A stretch of DNA of 64,000 bases from Cryptomeria japonica. Lineage: Eukaryota > Streptophyta > Pinopsida > Cupressales > Cupressaceae. Below the pieces are notes generated by a model. It saw only the letters and a program-made list of their open reading frames with translations, made no database searches and was not told where the DNA came from. The translations under genes were made by a program, and so were the position numbers. Positions 1-12,445 of this stretch are shown piece by piece (position 1 is the first letter of the stretch; each line of letters opens with the position of its first letter). The stretch lies in the NCBI RefSeq assembly GCF_030272615.1, contig NC_081410.1, forward strand, positions 506,450,442 through 506,514,441. Reading direction: 5' to 3'.

Positions 1-3000
1 CTTTCTTTCCAAAGACCCCACAAGATGTGAGGAAGACAGAGCTACCACAAACATCTCAAAAAAGAGTTAGCCCATTGAATATTCCAGGAGGAGAACATAT
101 CTTTGATGTTATTAGGAAACACCCAAGCAATACTAAAGCTCTTGAGGAAGCTTTCCCAAGCAGAGGATGAGAAGGAACAGTGGAGAGCAAGGTGGTCCAT
201 AGAATTTTCCTCTTGAAGGCACAACACACATCTATTAGGGAGGGCAAAACCTCCGCCTTTGAGGTTGTCAAGGGTCAGGATCTTATTTTGGAGGATAGTC
301 TAGAAGAAAAACTTGATTTTGGGGGTAGGACCCTTAATCCAGGCTTTAGACCAATAAGGGTTAATAGTAGGGGGGGGGGAAGAACACAATACATAGAAGA
401 CATAGATAAAGTTCCTTTAGGATCATGTTTCCAAATAAGGGAGTCCTCTTCATTATTCAACCATACCACAGACAAATGGATCTTGAGCTTAGAAAGGCTA
501 GGGTCGATACTTTCAATGTTCTGCCATTCATTATCATCCTAGTACTCAACAACTAAGGAGCCAAAAGATCTAATACAGGAGGGAGCATGGGGGGCCCATT
601 CATTGAATTCCATTGAAGGTTTAACAAAAAGCCAGGGATCCTCCTAGAATTTTACTTTCCTACCATGTCCAAGTTTCCATATCACTCCTTTAGCTATACT
701 TTCTTTACATTTAGAGGCATGATTCCAAATGTGGGATCCATTAATACTGAGATCCAAATTGATAAAAGAGGGGAGAGAGGAGGACAGAAGAGAGTACTTA
801 CTTCACCAAATTTTGCACCATTAAGAATCAGAATGAAACATTCTCTAGGCTTGTTTGGATAGGAGAGCTTCATTTAAAGTATGAATCCTCCTGAGGCCCA
901 GACCTCCTTTTCTTTTTGGCCTACAGACCTGGTCCCAGGCCACCAAGGAAATTCTTTGCTTATCCTCAACCCCAAACCATAGGAATCTTCTTTGAATTTT
1001 CTCAATTGCTTCAGCATACTTAACTGGAATTCTAAAAAGACTAAGAGAATAAATTGGAATACTTTGAAGAGTAGCCTTAAGGAGTTGGAGCTTGCTAGCT
1101 TGACTTAAGAGGGCCCCTTTCCAACCAGCAAGTTTTTTATGAAATTTGTCCACTAGAGAACTCCAGAAGGGATCAGGAGGGGCAGTTCCCATGGGGAGAC
1201 CAAGGTAGGTAGCAAAAAGGTCAGCAATCCTACACTCCAAGATTCTGCTAATCCTCTGTTGTCTTCTCTCTGGAGTATTAATGAAAAAGACTTCACTTTT
1301 AGCCCAGTTGATAAGCTGACCCGAAGCAGAGGCAAATTTACACAGTGTGCTCTTCAAAACTTTAGCTTCTGAAATACTTGATTCCCCCATAATAATAGTG
1401 TCATCAACAAACTACTGGTGGGAGCAGATAAGGTCTATAGAGGATGGTTGGAGGCCCTTAAAGGAGCCTTGCAACACCATTTTTTCCATGGTCCTTCCAA
1501 AGCATTTGGCCATAATAATGAAGAGGATGGGGGAGATAGGATCTCCTTGCCTAAGACCTCTAGAAGCTTGGAAAAAAGTAGAAGGAGAACCATTGACAAG
1601 AACATCAAAAGTAGCAGAGGTGGTAAGTTGGGAGAAAAGGTCGACAATTCTAGAGGAGAACCCAAAAGAAGTGAGGATTTTCTGAAGTAAAGACTAGTCA
1701 ACCCTGTCATAGGCTTTGGAGAGATCTAGTTTTAGGATGAGACCCTGCTTCTTTTCTCTAACAAGAGACTGAATGTTCTCATGGACCATAATAATGGAGT
1801 CAAGAATTTGTCTTCCAGGAACAAACCCATTTTGCTGGTGTTTAATTAAGGAAGGAAGGACAACCAAAATTCTAGAGGTAAGGACCTTGGAAATAATCTT
1901 GTAAAATGAATTGCAGAGGCTAATAGGTCTGAATTTGTCCAAAGAATCAGCACCTTGAATCTTGGGGATGAGAGCAATAAAAGTTCCATTGATTTCTTTC
2001 AAGAGTTTTCTAGCCCCCAAAAATTCCTTAACCCCATTGGAAACATCAATTCCAACAATCTCCCAAAATCCTTGAAAAAAGAACATTGGGAAGCCATCTG
2101 GGCCAGGTGCTTTGTTACCATGAAAGGAGAAAACAACATTTTTAATTTCTAAGTTAGAGGGAATGGAAGAGAGGGAGGAATTCTTTTGAGCATCAATGAG
2201 ACAAGGAATGTTTTGAAGAAAAGAGGATTGGGCTTCAGCATCAAGACTGTGATCCCTCTTGAGGAGGTCTGAGAAATACCTCTTAGCTTCATTCCTTATT
2301 TCATCCTCCTTGACCAGCTCCCCATTCTCCACAACTAGCTTGTTCACCCTATTAACTACTTTATGCTTGATAGTTGACATATGGAAGAATCTTGTATTCC
2401 TATTTCCTTCCTTAAGCCAGATGCATTTCGATCTTTGCTTCTAGAATGTTTCCTCTTTGGCAATAATATCATGGTATTTTTTGAGAGTCTCATTTTCATC
2501 AGCAATAGACACAGTACTAAAACCATCCTTTTGGATCTGATCTTGTATTTCTTTAAGGTCTTCCTAAATTTTACTCTTATCCTCAAATATATTTCCAAAA
2601 CTGGTTTTGTTCTAGATTCGTATATTGTCCTTCACACTTTTGAGCTTCTTGACAACTTTAAACATAGCCATTCCCTCAACTTGGATGCTCCACCATTTCT
2701 GAATATTTCTTCTGATTTCGGGGTGGAGGGTCCACATTTTTTCAAATCTGAAGGGAAAGTTTCTCTTTCTATTGATTGAGTCAGCAATGAAGGTGATAGG
2801 GAAATGATCAGATCCAACCCAAATGTGGGCCGACAAAGAACAGAAATACTGACTATACTAGTCATCAGAGATGAGAGTCCTATCAAGTCGCACTTGGATA
2901 AGGTCATTACCAGTTCTTCTGTTAGTCCAAGTGTAATTACAACCTTGTATTTCCAAGTCATTGAGAGCCTGAGAATTAATAAAATCCATAAGGGCCATCC

Positions 3001-3478
3001 TACTTTCCAATTGAGGAGGACTACCTCCAAATTTTTCCTCCACTCTCAAAGGAGTGTTGAAGTCCCCCATAACCATCCAACTAAGATTTTTGAAGCTGTC
3101 CCTAGCCTGAATGATTTTTTTCCAAAAAGAGCTTCTAGCCTTTAGGGTATTAGGAGCATAAATGTTGGTAAGAACCCATGAAGTGCCATCTTTTAAATGC
3201 TCAAATTTGATACAAGAGAAATTACTGTCCTAAATTATGACCTGACCTTTAACAATATTAAGGTTCTAGATGGTAGCAATGCCTCCTGAAGCACCTTCGA
3301 AACTGCCACCACTAACATTACCATTTTTGAAGAACTTCAAAGATTCAACTTTTTCTCTACTCATTTTGGTTTCTTGAATTAGAAAAATATCAGGATTACT
3401 ATCTCTTATCATATTCCTAATAATATCATGTTTATGGGGATTATTGAGTCCCCTAATATTCCAAGAGATTATCTTCAT
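1..3478 (-). pseudogene. LINE A ORF2 (endonuclease-reverse transcriptase), broken and truncated by window edge
   Basis: The reading frame starts at 3478 with MKIISWNIRGLNN, the canonical start of an exo-endo-phosphatase domain. QETK (near 3380) and GDFN (near 3065) are further endonuclease motifs. RT motifs follow on the minus strand: KAPGPDGFP (near 2115), FRPISLCN (near 1925), NGFVPGRQ (near 1820), LDLSKAYDRVD (near 1710), GLRQGDPISP (near 1550) and FVDD (near 1405). A stop codon lies just before FVDD. The C-terminal part has RRFLWFG (near 1000) and a Cys/His cluster near 190-50 typical of zf-RVT. The protein would nick target DNA and prime reverse transcription. At least five interruptions are visible. 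Confidence 0.92.
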
Positions 3479-3906
3479 AGCTACTTACCAATTCCTAGCT
3501 CCTTGAGAGTCTTTTGGGGTCCATCTGCAATGTTCTTGCTAGCCTCCTTGTCTCTAACTTTGTGGTTAGAGGGCCATCCTGGGGAAGAGGAAATATACCC
3601 CACATCAACTTGAGCTATTCTGTTGGATTTCCTTAGTAGAGAAGTCGAGGGAGTAGATCCTTTCTTATTCCTGTATTTTGGTTGCTTCCATTTTGTTTCT
3701 ATCACAGGAGCTATTTCCATGTTGCTGTGGATTTTGGAGATTTCTTCTTCATTGCCCCAGTTAGGAGTTCTGGAATCAATTGAAAAATTGTTCAGTGTTT
3801 TTGAGCTCTGTTCTGAGTCCGAGAGGTTCATACCCAAAATTGCACATTTTTGGGCTTCTTGAATTTCAAAACTTGGCATGGCTAGAGAAGAACCAGTCCT
3901 TTCTTC

Positions 3907-5238
3907 TTAGGGGTCAGGGATCTCTCCTTCCTCAGGTTGGTAATATTTTTTTTCTAGTTCCTTGCCTTCACAAGTGTTAGCAACCACTTCAACTATCTCA
4001 TTTGAAGGATCATTCTGATCTTTCATTTCCTTTTTTTGAGTTCTACCCAAGGGGCTGACTTTGGTTGGTTGATTTCTCACTACTCCCTGGGTTGAGGGAC
4101 TAGAGATAGAATTTGAGGTGACTTCCTTCTTTTCCCCCAAAGGATTAAAATGATTGGAATTTTCTTCCTTATTCTCTAGATTTTTAACTTGCCACACCAT
4201 TTTCTCTGGCAACTTTTGATTTTCAACCTGGGGTTTAGGCTGCTTAGGTTCCACCTTTGGCTTGATTGGGCAGGATTTTGCCCAATGACCTGCTTTTTTA
4301 CAGTGGAAGCATGCAAAAGGGATAGATTCATATTCAATGTGTTGTTTCCAAGTTCCCATCTTTGAAACTAGATCTATCTGTTCTGACATATCTGCTTCAC
4401 AGGCTACTCCTACACAGAATCTTGCATGAGTTAGTCTTCTTTTTGAAGTAGTGATTGGGTCTATTGAGAGAAAATCGCCAAAGAAGCTTGCTATTCCTAA
4501 GAAAATACTTTCTACCCAATATTCAAGAGGCAATCCTGGTAGCTTTATCCAGATTGGAACTTGCGCTAGGAGAGAATCGTTCATGTTTAGGTTCGGATGC
4601 CATTTTCTAAGGACCAGAGCTGTCTTTCCTACCATCCAGGGGCTCCCGCACAGAATCTTAACCTTATCTTCTTCACATAAAAAAGAAAAAGATAGAAGAC
4701 CTTTAGGTAAAGCCAATACATCAACATTTCCCTTGAGGACCCATTTTCATTTGACAAAAGCCCTTACAACTTCAATATTAGGACGTGAACCCATAAATTT
4801 CCCTACCAGGGAATTCGACATACTATTGATATTATGGTCCAGAACCTGGTCAAGGATAGAGATAGCGAACTTACCATTAGAAGGGTCAGAAATATTCTTA
4901 ACAGGAGGTAGGGAGGATTTACCAGTAGGTCTAGTTCCAAAGAGGGACGACAATTTCTTTTTTTCCCTTCCGCTTTCAACGAAGTCATCACGTGGAATGG
5001 GCCCCCCATTGGACCCTTCCCCTAGAAGCCCAGATGAACCCACTATCTCCTCTGGTAGAGTACCATCAGACTGTGAGTCAACAACAACCTTTGGGATGGC
5101 CAGAGGCTTATCTTTATCGCCTATGGGACCAGCAGCTTTGATCTGGCCGCTCCCACCATTGGAACTAGGGTTCCCGCCTTGCTGAGAATTTAAAATTTGA
5201 GTTCACCAATTACTGCCAGCTGCTCCTGCTTTTGCCAT
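3907..5238 (-). pseudogene. LINE A ORF1 (gag-like RNA-binding protein), broken
   Basis: The chosen start is the ATG at 5238, which opens with MAKAGAAGSNW and is followed almost at once by an in-frame TGA. The frame then continues through an open stretch 5043-4747, another stop, and a long open stretch 4716-3907. The long stretch contains a DUF4283-like region (around 4716-4370: LPGLPLEYW, ARFCVGV) followed by a zinc knuckle reading CFHCKKAGHWAKSC near 4310-4265. The C-terminal half is rich in Lys, Glu, Pro and Ser and looks disordered. In plant L1 elements this protein binds the element RNA to form the ribonucleoprotein. Two stops make it non-functional. Confidence 0.88.
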
Positions 5239-8200
5239 GGTTCGATTAGATTAAGTAGAAATAGTTAGGCTATCTAAAATAAGGCTTTTCTTTCTGCAAA
5301 AATAAAGTAATTAACAGAATTAAACAAACTTAACACAACATCTATTTAAATCTAGAAATGTAAAATAAATCTTTAGAGATGACTTTAATAAACTTTAGAA
5401 TTTTATTTTCTGCAAGTTAATAAAATGACAGATTAAATAAAATTTTAACAACACTTTATTTATCTAAAATTCCTTTAACTTTAACCATGCAATTAGGATT
5501 TAAACTGAAATATTTATTTTCAAAGCAACATGCATGCAATCTTTAAATCATTTCTTTATTTCCTTGATTTATTTCATATGCATAAAGGGACAAAATAAAT
5601 TTATTGCTTTTCCAAAATATTATCTACTCAACAAATATTAAATTTAGAAAAGCTTTAGGAACTAAACCCAGATTTATTCATTTCATTTTCTTGCAATATA
5701 GCAAATAACCTATTTCATTTCTTTAAATTACATTTAGAAGACACTATCGTCAGTTTACAAATAGATCTCTCAATATTAAAAATGAGGACTTTCAAAACAA
5801 AATAATAAAAATATTTCCAATAAGATTTCTACAACAAATAACTCCATCGAATTTTCCACTTGTCCTAATCCTTTCCTTCCAACAACCTACAAATAAAATC
5901 AAGGATATGACCATGGAGTGCTCACCTCCCAGCCTAGGCTAACCAGTAGCCACCCCCGAGCTTGGAGAACCAAGCCCTAGATAGGTAACACACATGCAAA
6001 CACAAAAGACAAGGGAAAAATAATCTCAAACACAATCCCAACCCAGGCTACACTGCACCACACATTGTGATGTCTTTTCAAGGGTGGTAGTGGACCAAGT
6101 ACCCTGAGGAGACTGCAAGTATGGAAAAACATATAGCCACCTCATGGCAAACCAAATACATCATAAGTATAACAACCCCACATTCCTTATACCCCCCAAG
6201 GCATTCATGCCTTATTTCCCTCCTTATGACCCCCAAATGCATAAACAAGCCATGTAGCAAGGGTCACATAAAATCCCTTGTGATCACTCTCATAACGAGA
6301 GCCTCTCACTTGAGGGTTGTCACTTCTACCACCCACAAGACCATTCTCTCTTCCCAAGAGTAGGAGGCCTTGATTACTCCCAAAGCACATAAATGCATAC
6401 CAAAAAGTATAACATAGAACACATTAATTTTTCAAGGAAAAACATGCAAGAATCTAGCCTTTTTACACAAGCAAAACTTTTCAACTCAATATGCAAAATA
6501 AAGCAATACAAGAGAAAATTTGACCAACCTTCAACTGCCCAAAGGTATGCTAGAATTGTTTGAGGATGAGCAGCCCAATTCCACAATTCCCTTGCCTCTC
6601 TACACTTAGCCAATTCCTAGTTCAAATCTAACTTTTTCTTTCAAAATCTTTGTCTCCAAAAATGGAGAGTGGGTGATTACCCACAAAATCTCTCATTCTT
6701 TCTTAAGAAGACCCTAGTGAGAGCTCTCACAAGTTTCTAAAACTGAAAAGGAAAGGTAGGGTAAAATGGGAAAGGGATCTCACATCCAAAAGGAAAGTTT
6801 ACAACCTAGATGATCCTTCTAAATTCAATTTTCGCACAACTTAGAAAAGTCACTTTTTAGGGTGTCCAAATGGTCACATGAGAGTTGGTACATGCCTAAA
6901 ATTGCTCCTAACCCTTAGGTATACCTTATGGGCTTTAGGAAACCCTATTAAACTACCCCTAGGTGTCCTTTTAACCCTTTTTAAACCCACCTGAAGTTAA
7001 TTTTCGGGTCAAAATTAAGTTGACCATCCCAAAGATTCTTTACCCAAGGCATTTATGGAATCATATAAAATTAATTGAAAAAGCTATAGTTAAACAACTC
7101 CCTCCAAGAGACAAATTTAAAAACTCAAACATAAATCAAAACATGTGTCAAGTGACACAAAGAAAATACTTTTACAAAATTACACATGAAATCTTGTCTC
7201 TTGTTGGATTTACACAAATAAACAAAATTCAATTTAACATTCATGCAACAATCACTTTCACGAATAAAATACGATACAAATGGGGTGTTGTCTCTCCAAC
7301 TAGACAAACCCTAGTTTTACAAATGCACATAGGTCTAGGTTTGTTTCTCCATAATATTTCCATGGTCACACGGATATCTTTTCTTGCGCAACTCAATTAC
7401 ACATTAGTAATTTCAAATAACCTCATATAATATTAAACACATGAATTAGAATACACATCAAACACTCTGCATACAATTTACATTTGAACAATTCAATATA
7501 TCTTATATCCAAATAAATCCACATAAGCAATTATCATAATTCTCATAATTTCGATCCACACATAAAACATACTTCCTATTTCTGTCATCATAGTAAAGTC
7601 TTGCAAATCCAATAATGACATACATCATCTCAAATTTATCCTATTCTAGAATCATATAGAGTTCTATATCATAAAGCATATAAATGAAGCATCAACATAC
7701 ATCAATGTTATCCAAATCCTGGAATCTTCTAAGTTCTAAATCCATAATGCATAAAAAATGTACACCTCAAGGTGAAATGATCCCGTAACCTGTTTCAATT
7801 ACTTTTCTCACCAATCTATCTGTCTAACATAGCCTAACCTATTGAATTATATAATTTATTAGTAGGATCAAACATGGTCAACTAAGTTAATCAAAGCTTG
7901 GTTGGGGAGGGCCTTACAGAAGCCTTTTTGGTGGCTTTTTATTTCTACGAGAGGATCCGATTTTAGAGGAGATATTTTCAGTGGGAGTTCATCTTCAGTC
8001 ATTCTGGAGTTATCTTTCATCTACCTTTTGGAAGGCTTCTGTATAAAGTGAAAAAGTTTGATCTCTCTTCACTAGTTCTTGATGATTCTTTGGCTGGTTT
8101 TAGCAGAGAATACATTCTTGTAGCTCATATGCAGTTTTATGATAGAATTCTTAATAAAAATTACCAGCTTATGCCTTATGTCTTTATAGTTCATTTTCTT

Positions 8201-9557
8201 ATTCATGATTGAGAGCTAGTTTATTGTGCTATTATTTAAATAACCTTTAAATTTTCTATCTCATTTATAAGTCACAGGTTGTGCATTGTGATAAAGTGGT
8301 TCATTTGGCTAATTGTGAAATTTTCTCTTTCCTTTCAATTTTTTGAAGTTTAAATCCTTTGCATGAAATATTTGTGTTATGAACCAAAAGTCTATTTGTG
8401 CAGATTGGTATTTTTAGGAGTGTATCTCTGTCATTTTGAGATATCTTATTGATGCTTCACCTTGGTTTAGCATCTGCAAGTCATTCTATTTTTATTTTTT
8501 AGTTTTTCTACCCCTTTTCTCAGTAAAGATTTAAAATTATTCACAAGGAACCAGCCCTTCATCTAGAGGTTAATTCTCACTATAGGCAACCCACAGGCCT
8601 GAGAATTATCCCATGTGTCACCAAGTTGCTTGAGCGTTTAGCTTGTGCGCCACGAGTGCAATTTGTTTGACAACAGTAAAAATATAATACCTAATTAGAA
8701 AATCACTCTTGAGCCTATCTAGTGAACATTGAATAGGCATCATATCCTTTTTACCATCCTCTTTATCAATCCAATCATCCATTCCCATACTGATGCCTTG
8801 ATCCCAAGTCTAGCATAATTATAATCACCACAACATCCTATCTTTTTCAAGAGATATGTTGGCTAGATGGCATGCCTATTATTAAGTGTTTTATTTTTAT
8901 TTATCAATTTTTGATCCATGATTGCACCTACTTAAGGCCTCCTTGATCTTTCTATATCTTTGTGTATATTTATTGGTGTATGTGAGGAACCATTTTTTTC
9001 TTGTATGTTGTTTCTATGGGTTCTTCTTGTAATACTAGCATGTAGCTACTTACCTTATGTGTGTTGGAATGAATTTTATCATGGGCATTCAACCTTTGCA
9101 TACTAGGTCATTCATTACCTTTTGTTTACTAGGATCATCATCCACTAAGAGTATTTTCCTCATATATTTTGTTAAGGTTTTGCAATGTCTATTATGATTA
9201 AGGACAAACCTTTTATTTTAGTGTCAAGTACATGTAAAGGTTACCTTGTCACGCTAGTTCCTCATACCTTGGTGAGTAATTTATTTTACTATATAAAATT
9301 TTTGGAATGGTCTCCATATATTGGGATATTGAATCTCTCATTTCATGTATTCCTTCTATCCCATTATTTTCCCTTATCTTCTTTCATTATTATCCCCCAT
9401 CTTTCATTTCCATTTTGAGACCACACTCCTATTCTCTTAACCCACTGATTATTTTGAGGGGATATCCCACTAACTCATCATCATCCTTCCTTGGCTATCC
9501 CAATGACTATGACATCATTCTACCATTCCTCATTTATTCCTTCCAAATAGGTAAAAT
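5239..9557. other. Gene-free AT-rich stretch
   Basis: No open frame here has recognisable motifs. The longest (7020-7430, plus, 136 codons) has unbiased composition and no domain and is most likely chance. I saw no paired LTRs, terminal inverted repeats or tandem arrays. The first few hundred bases may be the 5' UTR of LINE A. The remainder is probably eroded transposon sequence. Confidence 0.6.
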
Positions 9558-10865
9558 GTAGACACCTAAAATTGTCTTTGTCTAACTACACTTAATTTTA
9601 CCATATTATAAGATATTAATCAAATAAATATTTATTATTTATTTGATAATACAGCCCTTAACTTGATAAAATAAATTAAATAAATATTTATAATTTATAA
9701 GGATAAGTGCACCAAGATGGTGTACAAAAAGGGGGGGTATAAGTGGACACCTTTTTTTTGAAATCAATTAAACCTAAACTTGGAGGAGCAATTTGAGACT
9801 CGTCGACTCAAAATATGAAGATACTCAAAGAATAAAGATTGTAGTACTCTAAATCTAGTTTCCAAACTATTAATTTTTTAAAAAATTGGATAAGATTAAG
9901 GTGGTCAAATCCCTCACGCACAAAAAATAGTTCTTGATTTTTTATGAAAAACATAACATAGTGTCTCGCGTGCACACCAAAAAAGTCATAGTTAGATTTA
10001 GTATTTTGAAAAATCCTTTGGTAGAAAGATAGTTAAGAGTGAGCACTAGAAGTTGTGTATTTTTTTATAATTTTTTGTTGACTTTTTGTTTTATGATTTT
10101 TTGAAACGGGCACATCCTAAAAATCAGGTACTTGTTTGTGCGCGAAGCATAACTTGCACCAAAATAATTAAAAATGTCATTTTTTTTTTAAGTGTAAAGA
10201 GTCAAGTGCACTACAATAATATATAATTTTTTTAAAATTTGTATTAGTATATCAAAAGTTATTAAAAAAATGGTACACATATGTCTTTGAGAACTATGGA
10301 GATATTGGTAAGAGATTCATGAATAATATGTTAATGTTGTTAAAAAATTAAAAAAATTATATGGTTAGAAATCTTAGAAGATGGGTGAAATTATGGTGGC
10401 AATTTTAGAAATACCCACTTGATAATGTGTAAACCTGATGATGATGAAGTTGAGAAACTAGATTGGAAGAAGAAAACACATAAAAAGGAGGGAAGAAAGG
10501 CTCCCAAGCCTCAACCTTTCTATTCAAGCCTAAATCCAAGCCAAAACGCGTATGAGTTTTTAAAAACAAAAAACATGTACGAGTTTTTAAAAAAAATGTG
10601 TACGGGTTTTTAAAAACAAAAAATAGGTACGCGTTATGTTTAGTAAGAAAAACACGTATGTGTTTTACTTACATAAAGTTAGATTAGTAACATGGAGCCA
10701 TATGCAATTTTTTTAGCATTCCCTTAGTTTTTTTAGCAGGATATATACATAGAATATAAGATTTAAGTATTAATTTAAGTTATATTTTGTGTATATATTG
10801 TCAGGATCTTTGAGAGTGGCTTAAGATCTCTAGGAGTCATAATGCAGATTCTAGATTTTAGGAGA
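9558..10865. other. Gene-free stretch; possible eroded LTR start at 9558
   Basis: At 9558 the sequence begins TGTAGACACCTAAAATTG, a TG-initiated string resembling the start of plant LTRs. No second copy or internal coding region was found in the window, so this is only a guess. The rest is AT-rich with many homopolymer A and T runs and no convincing ORF. Confidence 0.3.
10546..10670 (+). repeat. Short imperfect tandem repeat (GTACGNGTTTTTAAAAA)
   Basis: Five units start near 10546, 10578, 10600, 10627 and 10656. Each carries GTACG or GTATG, then a run of T and a run of A. Spacing varies from 22 to 32 bp, so this is a degenerate minisatellite. Function unknown. Confidence 0.65.
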
Positions 10866-11086
10866 TCTTATAATTTTTCAAATAGTCAAATTTCAGTAAT
10901 CAGTGGGCTTATACCATCATTCACTTGCTATCTCTCTATCTCACGTTCTTTCTCTCCCCTAAGCTATAGACATATCTATTTTCTTATCTCTCTCCTTTTA
11001 TCTTCACCTCTCTCTATCTCACTCTCTCCTCTCTCTCCAAGATCTAAATCTTATAATTTCTCAGACATAGTCAAATTTCAGTAATC
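10866..11086 (+). repeat. Direct duplication, about 40 bp, offset 183 bp
   Basis: TCTTATAATTT begins at 10866 and again at 11049. In both copies it is followed by a close match through TAGTCAAATTTCAGTAATCA. The intervening DNA is CT-rich. This is a segmental duplication within the edge of the CT-rich block. Confidence 0.75.
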
Positions 11087-11091
11087 AATAT

Positions 11092-11133
<42 letters not shown>

Positions 11134-11375
11134 TCCCATGCTATGTTTTTACTTCCCTATCTTCCCTCTCCCTCTCTCCACATACCTCTTCTTCCCTTCC
11201 TCCCTAGTTCTATTCATCTTCATAAATATTTCTCTCTACTTTTGGCTTTCTCGCTTCCTTCCTCCCTCCTTTTGTATCTATTTTTCTTTATCTCACTCTT
11301 TATCTCCCTTCTCCTTCTCTCTACCTACTTTTCATCCCTCATCACTTTTAACTCCCCTAACTCTCTACCTCCTTC

Positions 11376-11441
<66 letters not shown>

Positions 11442-11794
11442 GTCCCTCACTCTAAATATCACCTCCACTTCTATCTATCTAACCTCTTTATATCTCTCTC
11501 CTTCTCTTTTCACCTCTCTATCTCTCTATCTATCTAGGTATTTAGATAAATAGTTTGGGGGGGAGTGCAAAAAGGTTGGTAGATATTAGATAAGTAGAGA
11601 GAAATAAAAAGAGACAAAGGTAGAGATATAGGTAGGGAGTGAGAGAGATGTAGATTGAGAAAAAGGTAATAGAGAGAGAGAGTGGTGAGAGACTGAGATT
11701 GATAGAAATGGTAAGGGAAGGTTTGGGAGATAGAAGGAAAGATAGAAATAGAGGTCTTGTAGGGAGGCATATATATATATATATATATATATAT
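10920..11794. repeat. CT-rich then GA-rich block (possible foldback), including (CT)n tracts and an (AT)n tract
   Basis: The plus strand is strongly CT-rich from 10920 to about 11530. It includes pure (CT)n at about 11092-11129 and 11382-11436. It switches to GA-rich from about 11560 to 11768, across a small palindromic switch containing CTATCTATCTAGG and TAGATAAATAG. An (AT)n tract at 11769-11794 follows and is the insertion site of the gypsy element. The GA-rich part continues beyond that element at 20338. Open frames of Leu/Ser/Pro here are artefacts of the repeat. Confidence 0.8.
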
Positions 11795-12214
11795 TGTATA
11801 GGGGAAAAAGCGAGACTAGGCTAACATGTCCTAATCCTACCTTTTGACACACAATGTGGAATACGAAAAAGCCTAGAGGTATCACACAATTGGCTACTTC
11901 TTTTTGTGGAAGAGAGAGCCACAGGCTACCTATTAGGATTTCTATTCCTTTATTGTAAATGATAGATAGAATGATGCAAGTTCAACTATTAACCCTAAAG
12001 TGTAAGTATGAACTAATAACAAGATTGCGGAATTGAGATTAAACAATGGAAAGCTGTAAACACAAGGACAAGACAAGAATGCAAATGCATACTCGGAGTT
12101 AAAATTTGAGTGAAAATGTTCGGGATGGGGGCGCGGGCGCCACTGTCCTGATTCTGCTCCTAAAACTGCTGTTTTGCAACCTAAAAAGCTGTCAGAAAAA
12201 TGCTGAAACTTGCT

Positions 12215-12320
12215 GTCTGACAGAAGGACCAGGGCGCCCAGCGCCCCTGTCCAAGGGACTAGGGCGCCCAGCACCCCTGTCCTGGCAGGACCAGGGCGCC
12301 CCACGCCCCTGTCCTAGTCT
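12215..12320. repeat. GC-rich short tandem repeats inside the LTR (GGGCGCCCAGC type)
   Basis: Three units of roughly 30-36 bp share GGACCAGGGCGCCC followed by CCCCTGTCC, near 12224, 12257 and 12287. The paired copy is at 19070-19165. The block is strikingly GC-rich in an AT-rich window and rich in CpG. It lies on the coding-strand downstream side of the TATA-like motif, so it would be transcribed. Confidence 0.8.
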
Positions 12321-12437
12321 TTTGCTCTGAAATTTGGTGTGTTGTTCTGTCTCTATCTGCTTCCGATGGATTTGCAACTTGCGGTGTCCTTCGAATCCCA
12401 AAACCTGCACTTATATCTGAAAAGGTATGGTGGGCGG

Positions 12438-12445
12438 CTATATAG
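12438..12445 (-). promoter_or_regulatory. TATA-like box in the 3' LTR copy
   Basis: CTATATAG reads the same on both strands and is conserved in both LTRs. It lies in a GC-richer surround, as expected for an LTR promoter directing minus-strand transcription. Promoter activity is inferred only from motif and location. Confidence 0.5.

Larger units (their letters stand above)
1..5238 (-). mobile_element. LINE A: L1-like non-LTR retrotransposon, 3' end beyond the window
   Basis: The minus strand carries the usual plant L1 layout. ORF1 with a CCHC knuckle comes first (from 5238), then ORF2 with an apurinic endonuclease, a reverse transcriptase and a zf-RVT-like end that runs off position 1. There are no LTRs. 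The order is endonuclease (about 3478-2612), RT (about 2380-1390), thumb/connection (1390-845) and a Cys/His tail (227-42). In-frame stops and frame changes occur throughout, so this copy is dead. The 3' poly(A) and target duplication lie outside the window, so the insertion site cannot be defined. The class call is secure; the clade (L1 of plants) is inferred from domain order. Confidence 0.93.

Noticed and set aside
1435-1710. Minus-strand ORF of 91 codons in LINE A
   Set aside because: Shadow frame of the RT domain; the true frame carries GLRQGDPISP in the same DNA.
7020-7430. 136-codon ORF in the AT-rich stretch
   Set aside because: No domain, no codon bias, no neighbours; consistent with chance.
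11090-11885. Leu/Ser-rich ORFs that look like signal peptides or membrane proteins
   Set aside because: Products of CT-rich and GA-rich repeats, with no start context or conserved motif.
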